7,499 nt of DNA from Actinomycetota bacterium (lineage in GTDB: Bacteria; Actinomycetota; Acidimicrobiia; IMCC26256; JACDBD01), in the NCBI GenBank assembly GCA_013695115.1, contig JACDBD010000393.1, positions 1 to 7,499 of the forward strand, in the 5' to 3' direction. The position numbers were made by a program, and so were the translations under genes. Of the stretch, positions 1 to 5,434 are shown in pieces. Below the pieces are notes generated by a model. It was not told where the DNA came from, made no database searches, and saw only the letters and a program-made list of their open reading frames with translations. Every line of letters starts with the position of its first letter. The stretch's first letter is position 1.

Positions 1-124
1 GGCGCCCCCTTCCCACGCATCGGCTGATGTGATCGCCGCGTCGGGAGTTCGCGGGTGGGACCAACCCCGCCCGAGCGGCACCGGTGCGGCGGTGGGACTC
101 CGCCAGACCGTCGAGCCTTCCGGC

Positions 125-166
125 CTAGCGGCCGCGCACCTCCAGGGTCCCGTGTCGATCATGCAT
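125..166 (-). other. 13-codon mini-ORF behind an extended Shine-Dalgarno (putative leader peptide)
   Basis: On the minus strand an ATG at 166-164 opens a 13-residue frame reading MHDRHGTLEVRGR and ending at TAG (127-125). It begins 10 nt after the GGAGG core of an unusually long ribosome-binding site (171-183). The stop codon falls at the edge and loop of a small hairpin (CGGCC 121-125, GGCCG 130-134). A second ATG at 162-160, in another frame, is open for 54 codons to the window edge. That longer frame is rich in W, R and P and has only moderate G/C at third positions, so it looks less like protein. The peptide could be a translated leader controlling a gene beyond the left edge, or the start region of that gene could be misread here. 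No family is recognised. Evidence is limited to the initiation signal. Confidence 0.3.
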
Positions 167-170
167 GTAT

Positions 171-183
171 GGACCACCTCCTT
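171..183 (-). promoter_or_regulatory. Extended Shine-Dalgarno sequence
   Basis: Read on the minus strand this is AAGGAGGTGGTCC. The complement of the bacterial 16S rRNA 3' tail is AAGGAGGTGATCC, so all 13 positions can pair, one of them as a G-U wobble. Ordinary ribosome-binding sites in this window match 5 to 7 bases. The match is followed 4 nt later by ATG (166-164). It lies 50 nt downstream of the stop of the hypothetical gene at 233-676 and directly after a hairpin at 188-206. Such long matches usually mark strongly initiated or structurally controlled messages; that is inference here. Confidence 0.55.
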
Positions 184-187
184 CCTC

Positions 188-206
188 TGGTACCGCTCTT
201 GTACCA
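188..206 (-). promoter_or_regulatory. Small hairpin immediately upstream of the extended Shine-Dalgarno
   Basis: Six-base perfect arms TGGTAC (188-193) and GTACCA (201-206) flank a 7-nt loop. On the minus strand the element ends 4 nt before the extended Shine-Dalgarno match. It lies 26 nt after the stop codon of the hypothetical gene at 233-676. There is no T-run behind it, so it does not look like a classical terminator. It could be a 5'-leader structure for whatever is translated from the site at 171-183. Confidence 0.3.
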
Positions 207-232
207 CGCGGTCCGGGCGGAGGGGAGGCGTT

Positions 233-676
233 TCAGCCGGGCGGCTCGTCGGGCCCCGCCGACGGCCCGATGGCGCCGATGGCGCGCAGGTAGCTGAGCT
301 GGGTCTCGAGCACCGCGTGCACCTGCTCGGGAAGGTACGCATCGCCGGTGGCGGTCGCCCGCTCGATGATGTAGTCGACGGTCTCGGCGTCGCCGATCAC
401 GACCGACCCCGCCGGCTGGCCGCTCGACCCGTTGCCCGACACGCCCTTGCGCTTGAAGAACTCCACCTGGAGGTCGAGGATCCGCCGCACGTCGTCGGGC
501 GTCAGGGTGGCGGCGACGTCATCGGGTACGTGCTCGACCACCCACTCGTACGCCTCCTCGAGGTCGAAGAGCGCCGGGGGCGGCTCCTTCGCCAGTCGCC
601 CCGCTTCACGGACCACGACCACTGCGGCGATCGCGATCACCAGCCCGACGACGACCATCCCGACCACCAGGGGCAC
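233..676 (-). CDS. Membrane-anchored conserved hypothetical protein
   Basis: This 147-residue protein has one hydrophobic segment at residues 3-23, then a basic patch (R23, R27, K30), which suggests an N-terminal anchor with the rest in the cytoplasm. The soluble part contains two helical stretches. Residues 36-78 include LFDLEEAYEWVVEHVPDD and an EFFKRKGVS turn. Residues 97-135 include ETVDYIIERA and EQVHAVLETQLSYLRAIG. A Gly/Ser-rich linker (80-90) joins them. No enzymatic motif is visible and the function is unknown; the layout resembles small conserved hypothetical proteins of actinobacteria. The start is GTG (676-674), preceded at about 8 nt by GGTAGG. An in-frame ATG at 658-656 (residue 7) is an alternative that would shorten the membrane segment. 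The gene follows the acyl-CoA dehydrogenase at 798-1928 by 121 nt on the same strand, so co-transcription is possible but not evident. Confidence 0.75.
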   Translation of the reverse strand: MPLVVGMVVVGLVIAIAAVVVVREAGRLAKEPPPALFDLEEAYEWVVEHVPDDVAATLTPDDVRRILDLQVEFFKRKGVSGNGSSGQPAGSVVIGDAETVDYIIERATATGDAYLPEQVHAVLETQLSYLRAIGAIGPSAGPDEPPG

Positions 677-728
677 CGGCCGAACCTACCGCGGCGAGCG
701 GTCGGTGCTGTCAGCCGATGACCGGCTA

Positions 729-797
729 CTTGGCCAGCGTGACCAACTGCGGGGACAGCCACTCTGCGACCACGAGAACGATGGTGTCGAGCGACGG
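729..797 (-). other. Coding-like in-frame extension after the acyl-CoA dehydrogenase stop
   Basis: Directly after the TAG (800-798) of the dehydrogenase gene, the same frame continues for 23 sense codons to a second TAG (728-726). The translation begins PSLDTIVLVVAEW and ends SPQLVTLAK. Of the 23 third positions 21 are G or C, as in the genes around it, and the residues form a plausible hydrophobic helix. The dehydrogenase already ends where its family normally ends. This may therefore be chance, a decayed remnant of another gene, or a tail expressed only by stop-codon readthrough. No start codon with a good ribosome-binding site was found for it as an independent gene. Confidence 0.2.
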
Positions 798-1928
798 CTA
801 GATCCCGATCCGTTGGGCGAGCAGCTCGCGGTGATAGGTGGCGTCGCCGAGCAGGATCTCGGAGCTCTTGGCCCGCTTGAAGTACAGGTGGGCGTCGTGC
901 TCCCAGGTGAAGCCGATGCCGCCGTGGATCTGGATGTTCTCGGCCGCGGCGTGGAAGTACGCATCGGAGCAGTAGGCCTTGGCCAGACTCGCCACCACCG
1001 GCAGCTCCTCGTTGTCCTCGGCCGCGGCCCAGCTGGCGTAGTACGCGGCTGACTTGGCCGACTCGACCTCGAGGAGCATGTCGGCGCACTTGTGCTTGAT
1101 CGCCTGGAACGAGCCGATGGGCCGGCCGAACTGCACCCGGACCTTGGCGTAGTCGACCGACATCTCCAACACCTTCTGGGCGCCGCCCACCATCTCGTTG
1201 GAGAGGCACACCGCCGCCTGGTCGAGCGTCTTCGACAGCGCCGCCCAGCCCGACCCGGGATCGCCCAGAGGCGTGGCCGCGACGCCGGAGAGGTCGAGGC
1301 GGGCCTGCTTGCGGGTCTGGTCCATGGTCGCCAGTGGCGTGCGCGTCAGCCCCGACGCGTCACCGTCGACAGAGAAGAAGGAGATGCCGTCTTCGCCGTT
1401 GGTGCCCGAGAGGCGGGCGACCACGACGATCTGGTTGGCGACATGACCGTCGATCACGAACATCTTGGTGCCGTCGAGTGTGTAGGAGTCGCCATTGCCT
1501 TGCGCCTCCATCGTGATCCCCGACGCGTCCCACTTGCCGTTGGGCTCGGTGAACGCGAGCGCGGCGATCGTCTCGCCGGCGGCGATGCCGGGCAGGAACG
1601 CGCCCTGTTGCTCGTCGCTCCCGGCGTTCATGATCGCGTTGGCTGCCAGCGCGACCGTCGAGAAGTACGGCGCGCACAGCAGGACGCGGCCCATCTCCTC
1701 GAGCACGATCCCGAGCTCGACGAAGGTGAACCCCTGGCCGCCGTGGGCTTCGGGGAGATGGAGGCTCTGGAGGCCGAGCTCCTGGGCCATCTGCTTCCAC
1801 ACCGCCTCGTCGTAGCCCTCGGTGGTCTCCATGAGCCGCCGCACCTCCGCCGAGGGCGACTTGGCCTCGAGGAACTTGCGGACGGCGTCGCGGAGCTGCT
1901 CCTGCTCGTCCGAGAATGCGAAGTTCAC
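798..1928 (-). CDS. Acyl-CoA dehydrogenase, probable non-catalytic subunit of a heteromeric enzyme
   Basis: The 376-residue protein has the acyl-CoA dehydrogenase fold in order: an N-terminal helical domain (1-120, FSDEQEQLRDAVRKFL), a middle beta domain (about 120-220, with ALAFTEPNG and LDGTKMFVIDG), and a C-terminal helical domain with VRVQFGRPIGSFQ (263-275) and IQIHGGIGFTWEHD (332-345). By eye alignment, both usual catalytic-base positions lack an acid. The site matching Glu254 of isovaleryl-CoA dehydrogenase is Ala238, in DQAAVCL. The site matching Glu376 of the medium-chain enzyme is Leu360, in KSSEILLGD. The start is GTG (1928-1926), overlapping the TGA of the upstream partner by 4 nt (GTGA). 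AAAGGAG lies about 7 nt before it, so the two are translationally coupled. Paired actinobacterial FadE enzymes form alpha2beta2 complexes with one catalytic subunit, for instance in sterol side-chain degradation. The same role is likely here, but the substrate cannot be read from the sequence. Confidence 0.93.
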   Translation of the reverse strand: MNFAFSDEQEQLRDAVRKFLEAKSPSAEVRRLMETTEGYDEAVWKQMAQELGLQSLHLPEAHGGQGFTFVELGIVLEEMGRVLLCAPYFSTVALAANAIMNAGSDEQQGAFLPGIAAGETIAALAFTEPNGKWDASGITMEAQGNGDSYTLDGTKMFVIDGHVANQIVVVARLSGTNGEDGISFFSVDGDASGLTRTPLATMDQTRKQARLDLSGVAATPLGDPGSGWAALSKTLDQAAVCLSNEMVGGAQKVLEMSVDYAKVRVQFGRPIGSFQAIKHKCADMLLEVESAKSAAYYASWAAAEDNEELPVVASLAKAYCSDAYFHAAAENIQIHGGIGFTWEHDAHLYFKRAKSSEILLGDATYHRELLAQRIGI

Positions 1929-3136
1929 GTTTTCTCCTTTGGTGCCGACTCGATCTTGGGCTCACGCGGGAGTCCGAGCACCCGCTCGCCGATGATGTTG
2001 CGTTGGATCTCGCTCGCGCCGGCGTAGATGGTCTCCGACCGGCTGAACATGAAGGTGCGCTGGAGCTCGTTGAGCGCGTAGTCGTCTCCGGGCTCGCCCA
2101 CCACGATCTGCGACTCCGGCCCGAGCACGTCCATCGCCAGCTCGCCCAGGTCGCGGTGCCAGGTGCTCCAGTACAGCTTGCCGATGCTCGCTTCGGGGCC
2201 GAGCGCGCCTTTCTTGAGGCTCGTGAGCATCCGCATGCCGTTGTACTTCATGATCTGCACGCCGATGTAGGCCTGGGCCAGGCGCTGGCGGATGGTCGCC
2301 TCGTCGGTGGCGGAGTTCTTGTGCGCGACCTCGATCAGCTCGGCCAGCTCACCCTGGAACGCGAGCTGCTGGGAGAGGAAGGCGGTGCCGCGCTCGAAGC
2401 CGAGCGTGGCCATCGCCACCTTCCAGCCGTCGTTCACCTCGCCCAGCACCATGTCCTTGGCCGTGCTGGCGTCGTCGAAGAACACCTCGTTGAACTCGGC
2501 CGTCCCGGTCATCTGGCGCAGCGGCCGGACGGTGACGCCGGGTTGGTCCATCGGCACGAGCATGTAGGAGATGCCCTTGTGCGCGGGCGCGTCGGGATCG
2601 GTGCGTGTGATCACGAAGCACCACTGGGCGCGGTGGGCCAGGGTGGTCCACACCTTCTGGCCGTTGATCACCCACTCGTCGCCATCGAGGACGGCCCGGG
2701 TCTGGATGTTCGAGAGGTCGGAGCCGGCGTTGGGCTCGGAGTAGCCCTGGCACCAGAACTCCTCTATCGACTGGATCTTGGGCAGGAACCGGCGCTTCTG
2801 CTCCTCGGTCCCGTACGCAATGAGCGTGGGCGCGAACAGCTGCTCTCCGAAGAAGCTGACGCGCGCGGGTGCGTTGGCCTTGGCGTACTCCTCGTTGAAG
2901 ATGACCTGCTCGGCGAAGTTGGCGGCGCGCCCGCCGTACTCCTCGGGCCAGGACAGCCCGACCCACCGGTCGCGTCCGAGGATGCGCTCCCACTCGACCC
3001 GGGCGTCCCAGGAGGTCTCGTCGGCGGGACCACCCCGCCCGCCGATCTCGGCGAACTCGCCCACGAGGTGCTCGCCGAGCCACGTCCTTACCTCGTCACG
3101 GAACGCGGCTTCTTCCGGGGTATCGGTGAAATCCAT
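1925..3136 (-). CDS. Acyl-CoA dehydrogenase, probable catalytic subunit
   Basis: This is a flavoprotein oxidising an acyl-CoA to the enoyl-CoA in the cytoplasm. From the ATG at 3136-3134 it has 403 residues, starting MDFTDTPEEAAFRDEVR. It shows GLSWPEEYGG in the N-terminal domain, CQGYSEPNAGSDLSNIQT in the FAD/substrate beta domain, VINGQKVWTT, and the C-terminal IYAGASEIQRNIIGERVLGL. Alanine replaces the Glu376-type base (YAG instead of YEG). However, LGFERGTAF places Glu248 at the isovaleryl/long-chain-type catalytic position. The downstream partner, which overlaps it by 4 nt, lacks both bases, so this is the likely catalytic half of a heterotetramer. A TTG start at 3169 would add 11 residues and has AAGGAGG 9 nt before it. 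I prefer the ATG because the family N-terminus begins there and because the added residues would be encoded by the 3152-3171 palindrome. The acyl substrate is unknown. Confidence 0.92.
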   Translation of the reverse strand: MDFTDTPEEAAFRDEVRTWLGEHLVGEFAEIGGRGGPADETSWDARVEWERILGRDRWVGLSWPEEYGGRAANFAEQVIFNEEYAKANAPARVSFFGEQLFAPTLIAYGTEEQKRRFLPKIQSIEEFWCQGYSEPNAGSDLSNIQTRAVLDGDEWVINGQKVWTTLAHRAQWCFVITRTDPDAPAHKGISYMLVPMDQPGVTVRPLRQMTGTAEFNEVFFDDASTAKDMVLGEVNDGWKVAMATLGFERGTAFLSQQLAFQGELAELIEVAHKNSATDEATIRQRLAQAYIGVQIMKYNGMRMLTSLKKGALGPEASIGKLYWSTWHRDLGELAMDVLGPESQIVVGEPGDDYALNELQRTFMFSRSETIYAGASEIQRNIIGERVLGLPREPKIESAPKEKT

Positions 3137-3146
3137 GACGTCGCGG

Positions 3147-3175
3147 ACGGTACTTGACCCGCCGGTCAAGTTTCC
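3147..3175 (-). promoter_or_regulatory. Candidate promoter of the acyl-CoA dehydrogenase pair
   Basis: On the minus strand GGAAAC (3175-3170) and TACCGT (3152-3147) are separated by 17 nt, an acceptable -35/-10 spacing. The -10 fits the loose TANNNT pattern of high-GC bacteria, and the -35 is only weakly recognisable. Transcription would begin a few bases before the ATG at 3136, giving an almost leaderless message. The palindrome at 3152-3171 fills the spacer between the two boxes, which is where a repressor would block polymerase. The promoter call is an inference from spacing. Confidence 0.35.
3152..3171. promoter_or_regulatory. 20-bp palindromic operator, TetR-family type
   Basis: Perfect 8-bp arms ACTTGACC (3152-3159) and GGTCAAGT (3164-3171) surround a 4-bp centre CGCC. 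Palindromes of this size and symmetry are typical sites for dimeric TetR-family repressors, which commonly control fatty-acid and sterol degradation genes in actinobacteria. It lies 15 bp before the ATG of the dehydrogenase pair and inside the candidate promoter. The cognate regulator is not in the window. The sequence differs from the KstR and KstR2 motifs as I recall them, so the regulator cannot be named. Confidence 0.6.
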
Positions 3176-3202
3176 AGACCTCCTTCCCTGGTCGCGCTCG
3201 CT

Positions 3203-3227
3203 CGGCGGCCGGGATACCCGGCCGCCG
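3203..3227. repeat. Perfect 25-bp inverted repeat in the divergent intergenic region
   Basis: Arms CGGCGGCCGGG (3203-3213) and CCCGGCCGCCG (3217-3227) are perfectly complementary over 11 bp and leave a 3-nt loop, ATA. Nearly every pair is G-C. It sits between two divergent genes, where no terminator is needed, and no T-run follows it on either strand. It may be a copy of a dispersed palindromic repeat, an insulator between the two promoters, or a protein-binding site. Only the structure itself is seen. Confidence 0.6.
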
Positions 3228-3298
3228 TCCTTCGGACCGCTCGCCGCTCCCGCGCAATCCTGGCTGTGTGCGCGCGGATGGCAGGCCTTCGCTCACCG

Positions 3299-3312
3299 GT
3301 ACGCTGCGGTGA
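3299..3312 (+). promoter_or_regulatory. Candidate -10 box giving a leaderless MBL-fold hydrolase transcript
   Basis: TACGCT (3300-3305) fits a TANNNT -10 element, and the A of the ATG at 3312 lies 7 nt after it, the normal distance to a transcription start. No ribosome-binding site precedes the ATG. Together this suggests leaderless transcription. No good -35 box was seen about 17 nt further upstream. Confidence 0.3.
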
Positions 3313-3938
3313 TGGCGCGTCCATCCCACTACCGACCACCCCATTACGAGGACACCGACGTCCGCATCGACAAGCTCGTCGTCGGACCGTTCGAGAACAA
3401 CGTGTTCCTCCTGCGCTGCAAGGGGACGGGCGAGGCCGCGATCATCGACGCCGCCAACGAGCACGAGCTGCTACTCGAGGTCAGCAAGGCCAGCGGGGTG
3501 CGCCGGGTGCTCACGACCCACGGTCATTGGGACCACATCCAGGCGGTGACGGCCATGCGCGACGCCGGCATCGACGTGGGTATCGCCGCCGAGGACGCCG
3601 AGATGCTCCCGGCCTACGACTTCACCATTCCCGACGACGACAAGATGGCGGTGGGCGACCTCCGGTTGCGCACGATCCACACGCCCGGGCACACCGCCGG
3701 ATCGACCTGCTTCCTGCTCGAAGGGCATCCCGTCGTGTTCAGCGGCGACACGCTGTTCCCCGGCGGCCCCGGCAACACCGGCCTGGCGGGCGGGAACTTC
3801 GACCAGATCATCGAATCGATCGACCGGCGCCTGTTCACGCTGCCGGCCGATCTGCTCGTGTTCCCCGGTCACGGGCTCGACACCACGATCGGCGACGAGC
3901 AGCCCCACCTTCAGGAATGGATCGAACGAGGATGGTGA
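3312..3938 (+). CDS. Metallo-beta-lactamase-fold hydrolase, glyoxalase II-like
   Basis: The 208-residue protein has the complete dinuclear-metal site of the family. THGHWDH gives His70, His72, Asp74 and His75. His127 lies in HTPGHTAGS, Asp146 in FSGDTLF and His187 in FPGHG. This set matches the glyoxalase II / hydroxyacylglutathione hydrolase-like branch, which hydrolyses thioesters; related members act on persulfides or other substrates. At 208 residues it is a single catalytic domain without the extra C-terminal domain of classical glyoxalase II, so the real substrate is open. It is probably cytoplasmic, as no signal peptide is seen. The ATG at 3312 is chosen because conserved sequence (VDKLVVGPF-like, here IDKLVVGPFENNVFLL) begins soon after it. 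An adjacent in-frame GTG at 3309 is possible. The open frame further upstream is antisense to the dehydrogenase gene and is not part of this protein. msrA follows 4 nt later, indicating an operon. Confidence 0.92.
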   Translation: MARPSHYRPPHYEDTDVRIDKLVVGPFENNVFLLRCKGTGEAAIIDAANEHELLLEVSKASGVRRVLTTHGHWDHIQAVTAMRDAGIDVGIAAEDAEMLPAYDFTIPDDDKMAVGDLRLRTIHTPGHTAGSTCFLLEGHPVVFSGDTLFPGGPGNTGLAGGNFDQIIESIDRRLFTLPADLLVFPGHGLDTTIGDEQPHLQEWIERGW

Positions 3939-3942
3939 ATGC

Positions 3943-4434
3943 ATGACCGAGCAGGCGACGTTCGCGGCGGGGTGCTTCTGGCAGGTGGAGGCGTCGTTCC
4001 GCCAGATCCCGGGGGTGAAGAAGACCACGGTCGGCTACACGGGTGGCCGCACCGAGCACCCGTCGTACGAGGAGGTGTGCAGCCACGGCACCGGGCACGC
4101 CGAGGCGGTGTTGGTCGAGTTCGACCCGGAGCAGGTGTCGTACGACGACCTGCTCGCCGCCTTCTGGCAGTTGCACGACCCGACCCAGCTCAACCGGCAG
4201 GGCCCCGACGTCGGCGACCAGTACCGGTCGGCGATCTTCTTCCGCTCACCCGAGCAGGAGACCGCCGCGCAGGAGTCGATGGAGAAGGCCCAGCCCGATT
4301 TCCGCAAGCCGATCATGACCGAGATCACCGCCGCGGGGACGTTCTGGCCCGCCGAGGAGTACCACCAGCGCTACCTGGAGCGGCGCGGCCTCGCCAGCTG
4401 CGCCCTGACCGTCGAGCAGCCGGTCGACCAGTAA
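3943..4434 (+). CDS. msrA: Peptide-methionine (S)-S-oxide reductase MsrA
   Basis: The enzyme reduces the S-epimer of methionine sulfoxide in proteins and free methionine, repairing oxidative damage in the cytoplasm with electrons from thioredoxin. The 163-residue protein is of normal length. It has the catalytic GCFW motif (Cys11, Phe12, Trp13), the VGYTGG segment (30-35), GHAEAVLVEFDP with the catalytic Glu54, and the LHDPTQLNRQGPDVGDQYRS block (78-97). A C-terminal Cys153 (GLASCAL) is placed like the recycling cysteine of actinobacterial MsrA. Cys46 in EVCSHGTGHAEAV is common in the family. The ATG at 3943 lies 4 nt after the stop of the MBL-fold gene and about 11 nt after GAGG (3928-3931). 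The two genes are therefore probably co-transcribed and share a stress or detoxification theme. A strong hairpin follows the stop. Confidence 0.97.
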   Translation: MTEQATFAAGCFWQVEASFRQIPGVKKTTVGYTGGRTEHPSYEEVCSHGTGHAEAVLVEFDPEQVSYDDLLAAFWQLHDPTQLNRQGPDVGDQYRSAIFFRSPEQETAAQESMEKAQPDFRKPIMTEITAAGTFWPAEEYHQRYLERRGLASCALTVEQPVDQ

Positions 4435-4438
4435 CGCG

Positions 4439-4468
4439 ACTCGGCCCCGCCCGAAGGCGGGGCCGAGT
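4439..4468. terminator. Hairpin terminator between convergent genes, probably bidirectional
   Basis: Thirteen-base perfect arms (4439-4451 and 4456-4468, core CTCGGCCCCGCC) flank a CGAA tetraloop. It begins 4 nt after the msrA stop and ends 25 nt from the stop of the convergent solute-binding protein gene, so it can serve both operons. On the plus strand a weak T-rich stretch follows (TTGGAGTTT). On the minus strand there is no T-run. GC-rich actinobacterial terminators often lack a T tail. Confidence 0.8.
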
Positions 4469-4493
4469 GCGTTGGAGTTTCGACGAGGGCCGA

Positions 4494-5393
4494 CTAGGCC
4501 AGGTCGTTCTCCTCGAGGAAGTCCTTGGCGACGTCTTCGGGGTCCTCCTTGTCGGTGACGACGCGCTTGTTGAGCTCGGTCAACGCCTCCGTCGTGAGCG
4601 CGGCCGAGACCTCGTTCAAGATCTCCGCGATCTCCGACGTGTCCGCTTCGGAGCCGCCCACCGGGATGACGTTCTGGACCGGGTTGAGGCCCTGGTCGTC
4701 CTCGAGGACCACCCAGTCGTTCTCGGCGATAGCGGCGTCGGTCGAGAACACCCGGGCGACTTCGATGTCACCGTTGTTGAGCGCCTCGAAGATCGGCGGT
4801 CCCGCCTCGAGCGGCACGTGCTCGGCGAACTCGATCCCATACGTGTCGCGCAGACCCGGGATGCACGCCGGGAACTCGGCGCACTCGGGAGGCGCGCCCA
4901 GCCGCAGCTGGTCCGCCACCGGAGCGAGATCCGAGTACGTCGCCAGCCCGAACTCCTCCGCGGTGTCCTGCGTGACCGCGAGCGCGTCGACGTCCTGTGC
5001 TTCCGACGGCTCGAACGCCATCAGGTCCCTGTCCGCCAGGGCGGCGGTGAGGAGATCGACACTCTCCTGGGTGTCGGCGGTGGCCGTGTCCGGACCCTCG
5101 AGCTCGTTGAGCAGCGCACCGACGTACTCGGGCGTCAGATCGACGTCACCGCTCTCGAGCCCGTCGAGAAGCGCGGGGCGCGCCCCGAAGTCCTCCTCGA
5201 CGGTCGCGTCGACGTCTCCGGCCTCGAGCGCCTGCCCGTAGACCTGGGCGAGGATGTTGCTCTCGGGGAAGTTGGCGGCCGCGACCGTGATCCCGCCGCC
5301 TCCACCGTCGTCGTCGCACGCCGCGACCACGAGCGCGAGGCTGGCCAGCACCACGAGCCAGGTCGCCTTGAACCGTTTCCTACTTCCGCGCAT
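4494..5393 (-). CDS. Glycine betaine/choline-type ABC transporter substrate-binding lipoprotein
   Basis: The extracytoplasmic receptor of an osmoprotectant (OpuC/ProX-like) importer, 299 residues. The N-terminus is a lipoprotein signal: basic MRGSRKRFK, a hydrophobic run (10-22) and the lipobox VAAC with Cys26, followed by a DDDGGGGG tether. The mature domain shows VAAANFPESNILAQVYGQAL (37-56), DLTPEYVGALL (85-95), the paired cysteines APPECAEFPACIPGL (Cys171, Cys177) and ALNNGDIEVARVFSTDAAI (214-232), all typical of the OpuAC-type family. A longer open frame reaches upstream to 5666, but it has antisense composition. The ATG at 5393 is preceded by AAAGGGAG at about 7 nt, which decides the start. 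It is the last gene of the operon, 41 nt behind the second permease. Very likely ligands are quaternary amines such as glycine betaine, choline or carnitine; the exact one cannot be told. Confidence 0.9.
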   Translation of the reverse strand: MRGSRKRFKATWLVVLASLALVVAACDDDGGGGGITVAAANFPESNILAQVYGQALEAGDVDATVEEDFGARPALLDGLESGDVDLTPEYVGALLNELEGPDTATADTQESVDLLTAALADRDLMAFEPSEAQDVDALAVTQDTAEEFGLATYSDLAPVADQLRLGAPPECAEFPACIPGLRDTYGIEFAEHVPLEAGPPIFEALNNGDIEVARVFSTDAAIAENDWVVLEDDQGLNPVQNVIPVGGSEADTSEIAEILNEVSAALTTEALTELNKRVVTDKEDPEDVAKDFLEENDLA

Positions 5394-5434
5394 GTTGCGC
5401 TCCCTTTCTTCGACATCTCTGGACACGTTGCCGC

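Larger units (their letters stand above)
1..232. other. Left-end region without a confirmed gene
   Basis: No convincing protein-coding gene was found in these 232 bases on either strand. Plus-strand frames starting at 29 and 55 have arginine/proline-rich translations and run antisense into the gene at 233-676, so they are taken as shadows. The minus strand carries the hairpin (188-206), the extended ribosome-binding site (171-183) and the mini-ORF (125-166), which together look like the 5' leader of a gene lying past the left edge. No tRNA-like cloverleaf was recognised. Confidence 0.4.

Noticed and set aside
1..162. 54-codon open frame from the second ATG of the left-end leader (minus strand)
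   Set aside because: Weak third-position bias compared with neighbouring genes and W/R/P-rich composition with no recognisable domain; kept only as an alternative in the leader discussion.
713..727. Small hairpin AGCCG/CGGCT between the dehydrogenase and the hypothetical gene
   Set aside because: Only 5-bp arms with a 5-nt loop and no T-run; stems this short are expected by chance in GC-rich DNA.
1092..2027. Plus-strand open frame of 311 codons opposite the second acyl-CoA dehydrogenase
   Set aside because: Antisense shadow of a well-supported gene, with no motifs and biased composition.
1916..3157. Plus-strand open frame of 413 codons opposite the first acyl-CoA dehydrogenase
   Set aside because: It mirrors a gene with clear family motifs. 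The antisense translation is low-complexity (H/D/G/L/V-rich), as expected from G/C bias at third codon positions, and has no recognisable domain.
2778..3311. N-terminal extension of the MBL-fold hydrolase by 178 codons
   Set aside because: The extension is antisense to the dehydrogenase gene and passes through the operator and hairpin. The hydrolase domain is complete from 3312.
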